Below are positions 33,485 through 42,263 of a DNA stretch of 64,000 nt, one piece after another. The notes beneath the pieces were generated by a model, which had not been told where the DNA came from, did no database searches, and was given only the letters and a program-made list of their open reading frames with translations. The position numbers were made by a program, and so were the translations under genes. The DNA comes from Pseudomonas sp. 10-1B (lineage in GTDB: Bacteria > Pseudomonadota > Gammaproteobacteria > Pseudomonadales > Pseudomonadaceae), in the NCBI RefSeq assembly GCF_000935045.1, contig NZ_JYKS01000031.1, forward strand, positions 62,001 through 126,000. Direction: 5' to 3'. Within the stretch, counting starts at the first letter, position 1. Each line of letters begins with the position of its first letter.

Positions 33485-34248
33485 TGACTTCCTTCAAAAA
33501 CCTGCTCGAAGGCCGTCGCGTACTGGTCACCGGCGGCGCCAGGGGCCTGGGTTATGCCTTCGCCCAAGCCATCGCCCAGGCCGGTGCGCGCGTGGTGATC
33601 GCCGACATCCTCGCCGGCCGTGTGCAGCAGGCCGCGTGCGACCTGACCGCCCAAGGCCTGGATGTCAGCGGCGTGACCCTGGACCTGGCCAGCCCCGCGT
33701 CCATCGACGCCTGCGTCGAGCGCACGGTCAAGCGCCTGGGTGGCCTCGACGGCCTGGTCAACAACGCCTCGATCACCAACTCCGGCGGCAAAAGCTGCGA
33801 GGAGCTGGACATCGAGACCTGGGACCAGGTCATGCAAGTCAACGTCCGTGGTACCTGGCTGATGACCCGTGCCTGCCTGCCGGCCTTGCGTGCCAGTGGT
33901 CATGGGGCGGTGATCAACCTGGCCTCCGACACCCCGCTGTGGGGTGCGCCGAACCTGCTGGCCTATGTCGCCAGCAAGGGCGCGGTCATCGCCATGACCC
34001 GCAGCCTGGCCCGCGAGCTGGGCAACGACAACATCACCGTCAATGCCATCGCCCCCGGCCTGGTGCTGGTCGAGGCCACCGCCTACGTGCCCGAGGCCCG
34101 CCACCGCCTGTACACCGAACAACGGGCCATCCAGCGCCCGCAACTGCCCGACGACGTCAGTGGTGCAGTGCTGTTCGCCCTGTCCGACCTGTCGCGTTTC
34201 ATCACTGGACAAACCCTGCCGGTCAACGGCGGGTTCGTCATGCCCTGA
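33481..34248 (+). CDS. Short-chain dehydrogenase/reductase (SDR), classical
   Basis: 255 residues with the cofactor motif TGGARGLG, NNAS, catalytic Ser in INLASDTPLW and the complete Tyr-x3-Lys (YVASK), ending GQTLPVNGGFVMP. An active NAD(P)H-dependent alcohol/ketone oxidoreductase is expected. In the cluster it could re-aromatise a cis-diol made by the Rieske oxygenase or oxidise a side-chain alcohol; this is inference. The start at 33481 overlaps the permease stop. Confidence 0.9.
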   Translation: MMTSFKNLLEGRRVLVTGGARGLGYAFAQAIAQAGARVVIADILAGRVQQAACDLTAQGLDVSGVTLDLASPASIDACVERTVKRLGGLDGLVNNASITNSGGKSCEELDIETWDQVMQVNVRGTWLMTRACLPALRASGHGAVINLASDTPLWGAPNLLAYVASKGAVIAMTRSLARELGNDNITVNAIAPGLVLVEATAYVPEARHRLYTEQRAIQRPQLPDDVSGAVLFALSDLSRFITGQTLPVNGGFVMP

Positions 34249-34263
34249 GCAAAGGAGAAGACC

Positions 34264-34803
34264 ATGACCGACCTTTCTGCCCAACACGACACCCCCAAGT
34301 CCTGGGAACAACCTGCCGGCACCGACCTGGCCGGCTGGATGCAGACGCGCATCGCCCGCTACGAGACCCGCCGCTACGACTGGGATGCGCTGAAGTTCCA
34401 AGCCGACTACGACCCCAAGTTCCGCCGCGCGCAGATGCGCTACGTGGGCACCGGCGGCACCGGTGTCGGCAGCGACATGAACACCATCCCCTCCGAACAC
34501 TTCACCTTCTCCACCATGGTCATCCCGGCCGGCCATGAAGGCCCGCCCCACCTGCACACCGACGTCGAAGAAGTGTTCTTCGTGCTGCGCGGCAAGCTCA
34601 AGGTGATCATCGAGAAGGACGGCGAGCGCTACGAGACCGTGCTCACCGACCGCGACCTGATTTCGGTGCCGCCAGGGGTCTACCGCGAGGAGATCAACAT
34701 TGGCGACGAAGACGCCCTGATGTGCGTGATGCTCGGCGCCAAGAAGCCGGTGACCCCAACCTATCCGCCAGCCCACCCGCTGGCCTCGATCAAGCGCGGC
34801 TGA
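34264..34803 (+). CDS. Cupin-domain protein
   Basis: 179 residues. One cupin barrel with motif 1 GPPHLHTDVEEVFFVLRGKL (His-x-His-x4-Glu metal ligands) at about residues 97-115 and a weaker motif 2 near SVPPGVYREEINIGDEDA, where the expected His is missing (Tyr-Arg-Glu instead). A metal-dependent role is possible but the incomplete second motif leaves it open. It could be a dioxygenase, isomerase or accessory protein. AAAGGAGAAG lies 3 bases before the ATG, 15 bases after the SDR gene. Confidence 0.85.
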   Translation: MTDLSAQHDTPKSWEQPAGTDLAGWMQTRIARYETRRYDWDALKFQADYDPKFRRAQMRYVGTGGTGVGSDMNTIPSEHFTFSTMVIPAGHEGPPHLHTDVEEVFFVLRGKLKVIIEKDGERYETVLTDRDLISVPPGVYREEINIGDEDALMCVMLGAKKPVTPTYPPAHPLASIKRG

Positions 34804-34806
34804 ACC

Positions 34807-35676
34807 ATGGACCCGGTCATCGACAATCCCGTCGCGCCGTTGCTGCGGCAACTGCAGCACGGCTTCGCCGAGCGCGTGCTGGGCCTGGGCGGCGGCCAGC
34901 AGGCCGTGCGCGAGGCAGGCAGCGGTGCGGCCATCGTGTTGCTGCACGGCATCGGCTCGGGCGCTGCGTCGTGGCTACAGGTAGCCCTGGCGCTCGGCCA
35001 GCGGGCGCGGGTCATCGCCTGGGACGCCCCCGGCTATGGCCAGTCCGCGCCCTTGCCGATGGCCGCACCCAAGGCCTGCGACTACGCCGGGCGCCTGGCG
35101 CAACTGCTCGACGCCATGGACATCGAGCGTTGCGTGCTGGTCGGGCATTCCCTGGGCGCGCTGAGCGCAGCGGCGTTCGCCCAGGCCCAGCCCGAGCGGG
35201 TCAGCCGCCTGGTGCTGCTCAGCCCGGCTCGTGGCTACGGCGCGCCCGAACTGGCTGAGCAAGGCCGAACGGTACGTGCCAAGCGGCTGGACAACCTGCA
35301 GCGCCTGGGCATCGCAGGCATGGCCCAGGCACGCAGCACGCACATGCTCTCGGCTACCGCCAGCGCCACGGCCCAGGCCTGGGTGCAGTGGAACATGGCG
35401 CGCCTGCAAGCGCATGGCTACCGCCAGGCGGTAGAGCTGCTGTGCGGCGACGACCTGCTGCGCTACAGCCGCCAGGCCGCGCCCTGCGAAGTGCACTGCG
35501 GCAGCGCCGACGGCATCACCCGGCCCGAAGACTGCCAGGCCGTGGCCGATGCCTTCGCTGCGCCCTTCACCCTGATTGCCGGTGCCGGCCATGCCTGCGC
35601 CATCGAACAACCCGATGCGGTGACCGGGCGCCTGGCCCTGGCACTGGCCGCTTCCCCTACAGGTACTGTGCTATGA
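34807..35676 (+). CDS. Alpha/beta hydrolase (meta-cleavage product hydrolase-like)
   Basis: 289 residues. VLLHGIGSGAASW oxyanion region, WDAPGYGQS, nucleophile elbow GHSLGA with Ser115, acid in CGSADGITRPED and His in AGAGHACAIEQP give a complete triad. The HGIGSGAASW and APGYGQS stretches resemble carbon-carbon hydrolases of the MhpC/BphD/DmpD type, which cleave extradiol ring-opening products, as well as esterases. With a VOC dioxygenase in the same operon, ring-cleavage product hydrolysis is a reasonable inference. It starts 3 bases after the cupin gene. Confidence 0.87.
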   Translation: MDPVIDNPVAPLLRQLQHGFAERVLGLGGGQQAVREAGSGAAIVLLHGIGSGAASWLQVALALGQRARVIAWDAPGYGQSAPLPMAAPKACDYAGRLAQLLDAMDIERCVLVGHSLGALSAAAFAQAQPERVSRLVLLSPARGYGAPELAEQGRTVRAKRLDNLQRLGIAGMAQARSTHMLSATASATAQAWVQWNMARLQAHGYRQAVELLCGDDLLRYSRQAAPCEVHCGSADGITRPEDCQAVADAFAAPFTLIAGAGHACAIEQPDAVTGRLALALAASPTGTVL

Positions 35677-36500
35677 ACGATACGGATTCGTTGAAAGACA
35701 ACCAGGACAAGTACATCGTCCCCGGCCTCGAGCGCGGCCTGCTGCTGTTGTGCGAATTCAGCCGGCAGAACCGTACCCTGACCGCCCCGGAGCTGGCCCG
35801 GCGCCTGGCACTGCCGCGCTCGACCATCTTCCGCCTGCTGACCACCCTGGAAACCATGGGCTTCGTCACCCGCAGCGGCAACGAGTACCGCCTGGGCATG
35901 TCGGTACTGCGCCTGGGCTTCGAATACCTGGCGTCGCTGGAACTGACCGAACTGGGCCAGCCGCTGCTGGCCCACCTGTGCGACCGCCTGAACTACCCGA
36001 GCAACCTGGTGGTGCGCGACGGCCGCTCGATCGTCTACGTGGCCAAGGTCTCGCCGCCTTCGGTGTTCTCCACCGCGGTCACCGTCGGCACCCGCCTGCC
36101 CGCCCATGCCACGGTGCTCGGGCGCATCCTCCTGGCCGACCTGAGCCTGGCCGAGCTGCGCGAGCTGTACCCGGAAGAACACCTGGAACAGCACTCGCCC
36201 TGCACGCCGAAAACCGTGCTGGAGCTGTTCGACCTGGTCCAGGCCGACCGCCTGCGCGGTTATGTCAGCGGCGAGGGCTTCTTCGAGTCGACCATCTCCA
36301 CCGTCGCCGCCCCGGTGCGCGATGCCAGTGGCCGGGTGGCCGCCGCCCTGGGGGTGACCATCCCCACCGTGCAGATCAGCCACGTCAATTTCGACAACCT
36401 GCTCGGCCAGGTGCGTGGCAGCGCCGACGAGCTGTCCAGGCTGCTCAACTACACGCCCCAGAGCGGCCAAGGCCGTGTCACTGCGCTGATGAGGGACTGA
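35673..36500 (+). CDS. IclR family transcriptional regulator
   Basis: 275 residues. An N-terminal winged HTH (residues about 14-75: PGLERGLLLLCEFSRQNRTL, PRSTIFRLLTTLETMGFV) and a C-terminal GAF-like effector domain (GRSIVYVAKVSPPSVFS, LPAHATVLGRILLA, ISTVAAPVRDASGRVAAALG). Members control aromatic catabolic operons (PcaR, PobR, HmgR type), as activators or repressors. It is encoded inside the operon it probably regulates, overlapping the hydrolase stop codon (ATGA), which suggests autoregulation. Candidate operators are the ATATAT-centred sites before the ABC and porin genes. Confidence 0.92.
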   Translation: MNDTDSLKDNQDKYIVPGLERGLLLLCEFSRQNRTLTAPELARRLALPRSTIFRLLTTLETMGFVTRSGNEYRLGMSVLRLGFEYLASLELTELGQPLLAHLCDRLNYPSNLVVRDGRSIVYVAKVSPPSVFSTAVTVGTRLPAHATVLGRILLADLSLAELRELYPEEHLEQHSPCTPKTVLELFDLVQADRLRGYVSGEGFFESTISTVAAPVRDASGRVAAALGVTIPTVQISHVNFDNLLGQVRGSADELSRLLNYTPQSGQGRVTALMRD

Positions 36501-36501
36501 G

Positions 36502-37299
36502 ATGAGCCTCTACCAACTGCATGAGCGAACCGCCATCGTCACTGGCGGCTCTTCCGGCATCGGCCTGGCCTGCGTCGAGCTGCTGCTCGAAGCCGGCGCC
36601 CGCGTGGCCTTCTGCGGGCGTGACGCCGAGCGGCTGCGCCGCACCGAGGCAGATCTGCGCGAACGCTTCCCCGAAGCGCGCCTGCTCGCCCAGGTATGCG
36701 ATGTGCTCGACCCCGCCGCGGTGCAGGCCTTCGCCGCCGCCAGCCTGGCCGCGCTCGGCCCGGCCCAGGTGCTGGTCAACAACGCCGGGCAAGGCCGGGT
36801 CTCGACCTTCGCCGACACCAGCGACGCAGCCTGGAGCGACGAGCTGCACCTGAAGTTCTTCTCGGTGATCCACCCGGTGCGTGCCTTCATGGCCCAGTTG
36901 CAGAGCCAGGCCGGCGCTTCCATCGTCTGCGTCAACTCGCTGCTGGCCAGCCAGCCGGAGCCGCACATGGTCGCCACCTCGGCCGCCCGGGCGGGGCTGA
37001 AGAACCTGGTGCGCTCGATGGCTTTCGAATTCGCCGAACACGATATCCGCGTCAACGGCATTCTCATCGGCCTGGTCGAGTCGGGGCAATGGCGCCGACG
37101 CTTCGAGGCCCGCGAAGAACGCGAGCTGGACTGGGCGCAATGGACCGCCCGCCTGGCCCAACGCAAACACATTCCCCTGGGTCGCCTGGGCCTGCCCAAA
37201 GAGGCAGCCCAAGCCATCCTGTTCCTGGCTTCGCCCCTGTCGGCCTACACCACTGGCAGCCATATCGATGTATCCGGAGGCCTGTCCCGCCATGCGTAA
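36502..37299 (+). CDS. Atypical SDR-fold protein without the Tyr-x3-Lys catalytic pair
   Basis: 265 residues with an intact dinucleotide motif TGGSSGIG (14-21), NNAG (93-96) and the usual end GSHIDVSGG. At the catalytic site the sequence is PHMVATSAARAGLKNL: Met156 stands where Tyr is expected and Ser160 where Lys is expected, and there is no Tyr at all between residues 121 and 190. Such SDRs still bind NAD(P) and some are active by another mechanism, but simple alcohol oxidation cannot be assumed. The start follows the IclR stop by 1 base. Confidence 0.88.
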   Translation: MSLYQLHERTAIVTGGSSGIGLACVELLLEAGARVAFCGRDAERLRRTEADLRERFPEARLLAQVCDVLDPAAVQAFAAASLAALGPAQVLVNNAGQGRVSTFADTSDAAWSDELHLKFFSVIHPVRAFMAQLQSQAGASIVCVNSLLASQPEPHMVATSAARAGLKNLVRSMAFEFAEHDIRVNGILIGLVESGQWRRRFEAREERELDWAQWTARLAQRKHIPLGRLGLPKEAAQAILFLASPLSAYTTGSHIDVSGGLSRHA

Positions 37300-38974
37300 T
37301 GAAAACACTGTCACCGTCGGCGCCGTCATCACCGCCTTTCTCGAACAATGCGAGGTCAAGGCCGCGTTCGGCGTGATTTCGATCCACAACATGCCGATCC
37401 TCGATGCCTTCGCCGTGCGCGGCAACATCCGCTTCGTCATGGCCCGCGGCGAAGCCGGCGCCACCAACATGGCCGATGCCTATGCTCGCACCAGCGGCGG
37501 CCTGGGCGTGTGCCTGACCTCCACCGGCACTGCCGCCGGCAACGCCGCCGGGGCCATGGTCGAGGCGCTGACCGCCGGCACCCCACTGCTGCACATCACC
37601 GGGCAGATCGAAACCCCCTACCTGGACCAGGAGCTGGCCTACATCCACGAGGCCCGCGACCAACTCACCATGCTCAAGGCCGTGTCCAAGGCTGCCTTCC
37701 GCGTGCGCAGCGTGGAGACCGCGCTGAGCACCCTGAAACTGGCGGTGCAGACCGCCCTGACCGCGCCCACCGGCCCGGTCAGCGTGGAAATCCCGATCGA
37801 CATCCAGTCCACCTTCATCCCCATGCCCAGCGACCTGTCGCCGCTGCCGGTACCGGTCGCGGTACCCGCCGCCGACGCCCTGGACCTGGTCGCCGAACGC
37901 CTGGCCAGCGCCACCCGCCCGCTGCTCTGGCTCGGTGGCGGTGCCCGCCACGCCGGGCCACAGGTCAAGCGCCTGCTGGACATGGGCGTGGGGGTGATCA
38001 CCTCGACCCAGGGCCGCGGCGTGGTCAACGAAGACGACGAACGCTGCCTGGGCGCCTTCTCGCAGAACAAACTGGTCGAAGGCTTCATGCAAACCTGCGA
38101 CGCCCTGGTGGTGGCCGGCTCGCGCCTGCGCAGCAACGAGACCTTCAAATACGCCTTGAAGCTGCCGCGCACCACCCTGCGCATCGACGCCAACCCAGCC
38201 ATCGAAGGCCGCAGCTACCCCAGTGACCTGTTCATCTGCGGCGATTCGGCGCTGGCCCTCGACGGCCTGGCCGACCGCCTGCAAGGTCGGCTGCGCATCG
38301 ACCCGAACTTCCTGCCCGAGCTCAAGGCCGTGCGCGAACAGGCGCGGGCGCAACTGGTCGCCGACCTCGGCCCTTATTCGGCCATGGTCGAACAGTTGCA
38401 GGCCCTGACCGGGCGCAACTTCTCCTGGGTGCGCGACGTGACCCTTTCCAACAGCATCTGGGGCAACCGCCTGCTCAACCTCTACCACCCGCTGGCCGGC
38501 GTGCATGCCCTGGGCGGCGGTATCGGCCAGGGCCTGGCGATGGGCATCGGCGCGGCGGTGGCGGCGGCGGAAACGGCGCCAGGGCGCAAGGTATTCGCCC
38601 TGGCCGGCGACGGCGGCTTCATCCTCAACCTGGGCGAACTGGCAACCCTGGTGCAGGAAAACGCCAACGTGGTGATCCTGCTGATGAACGACCAACGCTA
38701 CGGGGTGATCCGCAACATCCAGGACGCCATCTATGGTGCCCGCCATGCCTATGTCGAGCTGCACACCCCGGACTACGCCAAGCTCGCCGAGTCCATCGGC
38801 CTGCGCCATGGTCTGGTCCGCGACCTGACGGACTTCGGCCCGCTGCTGGAAAGTGCCTTGGGCGAAAGCGGCCCGTTCCTGCTGGAGGTGGACATGCTCA
38901 GCGTCGGCGGCTTCGCCACTCAGTTCGCCGGCCCGCCCAACAGCGAAACCAAGGCCCAGAAGGCCACGGCCTGA
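37292..38974 (+). CDS. Thiamine diphosphate-dependent enzyme (benzoylformate decarboxylase/acetolactate synthase-like)
   Basis: 560 residues, three-domain ThDP enzyme. The activating Glu is in MARGEAGATNMADAYAR, followed by the central DHS-like domain (RPLLWLGGGARHAG) and the C-terminal pyrophosphate motif GDGGFILNLGELATLVQENA then NVVILLMND (GDG-N). Likely reactions are decarboxylation of a 2-oxo acid to an aldehyde, or carboligation. The aldehyde dehydrogenase two genes downstream would fit a decarboxylase. ATG at 37292 overlaps the SDR gene by 8 bases and has GGAGG about 11 bases upstream. Confidence 0.9.
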   Translation: MRNENTVTVGAVITAFLEQCEVKAAFGVISIHNMPILDAFAVRGNIRFVMARGEAGATNMADAYARTSGGLGVCLTSTGTAAGNAAGAMVEALTAGTPLLHITGQIETPYLDQELAYIHEARDQLTMLKAVSKAAFRVRSVETALSTLKLAVQTALTAPTGPVSVEIPIDIQSTFIPMPSDLSPLPVPVAVPAADALDLVAERLASATRPLLWLGGGARHAGPQVKRLLDMGVGVITSTQGRGVVNEDDERCLGAFSQNKLVEGFMQTCDALVVAGSRLRSNETFKYALKLPRTTLRIDANPAIEGRSYPSDLFICGDSALALDGLADRLQGRLRIDPNFLPELKAVREQARAQLVADLGPYSAMVEQLQALTGRNFSWVRDVTLSNSIWGNRLLNLYHPLAGVHALGGGIGQGLAMGIGAAVAAAETAPGRKVFALAGDGGFILNLGELATLVQENANVVILLMNDQRYGVIRNIQDAIYGARHAYVELHTPDYAKLAESIGLRHGLVRDLTDFGPLLESALGESGPFLLEVDMLSVGGFATQFAGPPNSETKAQKATA

Positions 38975-38984
38975 GGAACCTGCC

Positions 38985-39788
38985 ATGTTGCATATCACCA
39001 TGATCGGTTGCGGCGCCATCGGCGTCGGCGTGCTCGAACTGCTGGAGCAGGACCCGCAGCTGTGCGTCGACGCGGTCATCGCCTCGGCCGGCTCCGAAGA
39101 CCTGGTGCGCCAGCGCCTGGGCAGCTTCCGCCAGCCGCCCGAAGTACTCACCGCCCTACCCGCCGAGGCACGCCCCGACTTGCTGGTCGAGTGCGCCGGG
39201 CACCGGGCCATCGAGGACCATGTGCTGCCAGCCCTGGAGCGCGGCATCGCCTGCCTGATCGTCTCGGTCGGCGCATTGTCGCAAGTCGGCCTGGTCGAAC
39301 GCCTGGAAGCGGCAGCGGCGCGCGGCAACACGCGGATCGAACTGTTGCCCGGCGCCATCGGCGGCATCGATGCCCTGTCGGCGGCCAAGGTCGGCGGCCT
39401 GGACTCGGTGGACTACACCGGACGCAAGCCGGCGCAAGCCTGGAAGAACACCCCGGCCGAACAGGTCTGCGACCTGGACAGCCTGCGCGAGGCCACGGTG
39501 ATCTTCGAAGGCAGCGCGCGCGAAGCCGCGCGCCTGTACCCGAAGAACGCCAACGTCGCCGCCACCCTGTCGCTGGCCGGCCTGGGCCTGGACCGCACCC
39601 GGGTGACCCTGGTCGCCGACCCGCACAGCGAGGACAACGTCCATCACTTCGAAGCCCGTGGTGCCTTCGGCGGCTTCGAGATGAGCCTGCGTGGCAAGCC
39701 GCTGCAGGCCAACCCGAAAACCTCGGCCCTGACCGTCTACAGCGTGGTCCGGGCCCTGGGCAACCACGCCCACGCCATTTCCATCTAG
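38985..39788 (+). CDS. L-aspartate dehydrogenase-like protein
   Basis: 267 residues. Rossmann motif IGCGAIGVGVLE (7-18), ECAGHRAIEDHVLPALE, and the C-terminal catalytic domain with LPGAIGGIDALSAAKVGGL, YPKNANVAATLSLAGLGLD, DPHSEDNVHHFEARGAFG match AspDH (DUF108, EC 1.4.1.21). The family oxidises L-aspartate to iminosuccinate with NAD(P). In NAD synthesis the gene sits with nadA/nadC; here it sits among catabolic genes, and the P. aeruginosa homologue PA3505 was, as I recall, shown to be an active AspDH. It may work with the RidA protein of the cluster, which could hydrolyse the imine. Confidence 0.88.
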   Translation: MLHITMIGCGAIGVGVLELLEQDPQLCVDAVIASAGSEDLVRQRLGSFRQPPEVLTALPAEARPDLLVECAGHRAIEDHVLPALERGIACLIVSVGALSQVGLVERLEAAAARGNTRIELLPGAIGGIDALSAAKVGGLDSVDYTGRKPAQAWKNTPAEQVCDLDSLREATVIFEGSAREAARLYPKNANVAATLSLAGLGLDRTRVTLVADPHSEDNVHHFEARGAFGGFEMSLRGKPLQANPKTSALTVYSVVRALGNHAHAISI

Positions 39789-39798
39789 GGGACTGCCA

Positions 39799-41289
39799 AT
39801 GACTCTGGAACAGACCTTACCCATCTGCATCGCCGGTACCTGGCGCCTGGGCGGTGGCGAGCGCTATGCCACCTGCTACCCGGCCACCGGCGAGCCGGTG
39901 GCCTGGCTCAACGCCGCCAGCCTCGACGATGTCGAGCAAGCCGTGCAAGGCGCGCATAAAGCCTTCCTCGACAGTGGCTGGGCCCAGCGCAAGCCCCACG
40001 AGCGTGCCGCGGTGCTGTATCGCATCGCCGAACTGATCCGCCAGCGCAGCGAGGAACTGGCACAGCTGCAACGCCAGGACAACGGCAAGCCGATCAATGA
40101 AACCCGGGCCCTGGTGGCCAGCGCGGCCGGCACCTTCCAGTTTTTCGCCGCTGCCTGCGAAACCCTGGAAGAAACCATCACCCCGTCACGCGGCGATTTC
40201 GTCAGCATGAGCGTGTACGAACCGATGGGCGTGGTGGCGGCGATCACCCCGTGGAACTCGCCGATAGCCAGCGAAGCGCAGAAAGTCGCCCCGGCCCTGG
40301 CCGCCGGCAATGCGGTGGTGATCAAACCGGCCGAGATCACCCCGCTGCTGGCCCTGCAGCTGGCGCGCATCTGCGAGGATGCCGGCCTGCCCAAAGGCCT
40401 GGTCAGCGTGCTGCCAGGCAAGGGCTCGCTGCTCGGCGATGCGCTGACTCGGCACCCACTGGTAAAGCGCGTGTCGTTCACCGGCGGTACCCGCACTGGC
40501 AAGCACATCGCCCATATCGCCGCGGACAAAATGATGCCGGTGTCCCTGGAGCTGGGCGGCAAGTCGCCGACCATCGTCCTCGACGACGCCGACCTGGAGC
40601 ATGCCGTGGCCGGTGTGCTGTACGGCATCTTCAGCTCATCGGGCGAAGCCTGCATCGCCGGTTCGCGGCTGTTCGTGGCGCGTGCGCTGTACGAGCCGTT
40701 CATGGCCCGCCTGAGCGCAGCCGCCGCGCAATTGCGCCTCGGCGACCCTGCCGACGAAAGCACGCAGATGGGGCCGTTGATCAGTGCCGCGCACCGTGAA
40801 TCCGTAGAGCGCTACGTCGCCCTGGGCCTGGCCGAAGGCGGTCGCTTGCGCCTGGGCGGCGAACGCCCCAGCGGTGGCCTGTTCGACCACGGCTACTTCT
40901 ACCCGCCGACCATCCTCGAAGGCCTGGGCAACCACCAGCAGGTGTGCCAGGAAGAAATCTTCGGCCCGGTGCTGGTAGCCATGCCCTTCGACAACGAAGC
41001 CGAACTGCTCGAACAGGCCAACGACAGCCTGTACGCCCTTGCTGCCGGGATCTGGAGCCGCGACTACAAGCGCGCCTGGGCCCTGGGCCGCAAGCTCCAG
41101 GCCGGCACGGTGTGGATCAACACCTACAAGCAGTTCTCCATCTCGACCCCGTTCGGCGGCTGGCGCGACAGCGGCCTGGGCCGGGAAAAGGGCCGGCTCG
41201 GCATCCTGCAGTACATGGAACAGAAAAGCCTCTACTGGGGCATGAACCAACAACCACTGGCCTGGGCCGGTGTGGAGGCAAGGCCATGA
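39799..41289 (+). CDS. NAD(P)-dependent aldehyde dehydrogenase
   Basis: 496 residues with all catalytic residues: Asn153 in ITPWNSP, Glu251 in VSLELGGKSP and Cys285 in SGEACIAGSR, and the cofactor loop GSLLGDALTRHPLVKRVSFT. It is closest in style to betaine/hydroxymuconic semialdehyde dehydrogenases. It may oxidise the aldehyde made by the ThDP enzyme or a semialdehyde from ring cleavage. It starts 10 bases after the AspDH-like gene, and its stop overlaps the next start (ATGA). Confidence 0.92.
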   Translation: MTLEQTLPICIAGTWRLGGGERYATCYPATGEPVAWLNAASLDDVEQAVQGAHKAFLDSGWAQRKPHERAAVLYRIAELIRQRSEELAQLQRQDNGKPINETRALVASAAGTFQFFAAACETLEETITPSRGDFVSMSVYEPMGVVAAITPWNSPIASEAQKVAPALAAGNAVVIKPAEITPLLALQLARICEDAGLPKGLVSVLPGKGSLLGDALTRHPLVKRVSFTGGTRTGKHIAHIAADKMMPVSLELGGKSPTIVLDDADLEHAVAGVLYGIFSSSGEACIAGSRLFVARALYEPFMARLSAAAAQLRLGDPADESTQMGPLISAAHRESVERYVALGLAEGGRLRLGGERPSGGLFDHGYFYPPTILEGLGNHQQVCQEEIFGPVLVAMPFDNEAELLEQANDSLYALAAGIWSRDYKRAWALGRKLQAGTVWINTYKQFSISTPFGGWRDSGLGREKGRLGILQYMEQKSLYWGMNQQPLAWAGVEARP

Positions 41290-42263
41290 GCGTACTGGGC
41301 ATCGACGAAGTCACCTATGGTGTGGAAGACCTGGACACCTGCGTGCGCTTCTTCGCCGACTGGGGCCTGACCCAGGTCAGCGAACAAGCTGACGAGGTGA
41401 TCTTCGAAACCCTCAACGGTTGCCGGGTGGTGCTCGCCCACCTGGACAAACCCGGCCTGCCGCCGGCCATCGAGCCAGGCTCGACCGTGCGCGAGGTGGT
41501 CTGGGGTGTGCAGAGCGAAGCCGACCTGGCGCTGTACAGCCAGCGCATCGCCAACGACCCAGGCTTCGTCGAAGGCGACGGCCGCATCGGCTGCACCGAC
41601 CCCAATGGCCTGGCGATTCGCCTGCAGGTCACCCGCAAACGCCCGCTGGACCTCGAATGCAGCGGCCACAACACCTGGCAGGTCAAGGGCCGAATCAACA
41701 AGCCCGCGCCGGTCTATGAGCGCGCCACGCCCATCGAAGTCGGCCACGTGGTGTTCTTCGTCAAGGACATCAATGCCTGCGAGGCCTTCTACCACGAGCG
41801 CTTCGGCTTCCAGGCCTCGGACCGCTACCCCAACCGCGGCGCCTTCCTGCGCACCGCCGAGGAAGGCGGCCACCACGACCTGTTCATGCTGCAGCTGCCA
41901 GCACCGCGCGCAGGCCTCAACCACGTGGCCTTCACCGTGCGCGACCTGCACGAGGTGTTCGGCGGCGGCATGCACATCTCCCGCTGCGGCTGGAGCACCG
42001 AGATCGGCCCAGGCCGCCACCCGGTGTCGTCGGCGTTCTTCTGGTACTTCAAGAACCCCGCCGGTGCACTGGTCGAGTACTACGCCGATGAAGACCAACT
42101 GACCGGCGACTGGCAGCCCCGCGAATTCGAGCCGGGGCCGACGGTGTTCGCCGAATGGGCGATCGCCGGCGGCATCGATGGCCACACCCGGCGCCAGCAG
42201 CATGCCGAGGCGCCGCAAGGCAAGTTTCTCACCGACAAGCCCAAGGAGCAGGGTAAGCCATGA
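41286..42263 (+). CDS. Two-domain VOC protein, probable type I extradiol dioxygenase
   Basis: 325 residues in two glyoxalase/VOC halves (about 5-120 and 148-270). The C-terminal half has His154 (EVGHVVFFVKD), His213 (GLNHVAFTVRD) and Glu264 (GALVEYYAD). The spacings 59 and 51 are close to those of the Fe(II)-binding His-His-Glu set of BphC-type extradiol dioxygenases (64 and 50). The N-terminal half lacks such a set, also as in BphC. This supports ring cleavage of a catecholic or aminophenolic intermediate, although other VOC reactions are possible. Overlaps both neighbours by ATGA junctions. Confidence 0.82.
   Translation: MSVLGIDEVTYGVEDLDTCVRFFADWGLTQVSEQADEVIFETLNGCRVVLAHLDKPGLPPAIEPGSTVREVVWGVQSEADLALYSQRIANDPGFVEGDGRIGCTDPNGLAIRLQVTRKRPLDLECSGHNTWQVKGRINKPAPVYERATPIEVGHVVFFVKDINACEAFYHERFGFQASDRYPNRGAFLRTAEEGGHHDLFMLQLPAPRAGLNHVAFTVRDLHEVFGGGMHISRCGWSTEIGPGRHPVSSAFFWYFKNPAGALVEYYADEDQLTGDWQPREFEPGPTVFAEWAIAGGIDGHTRRQQHAEAPQGKFLTDKPKEQGKP

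Noticed and set aside
37064..39388. 774-codon open frame on the minus strand
   Set aside because: Antisense to the SDR, ThDP and AspDH-like genes, which have clear family motifs; the antisense product shows only composition bias.
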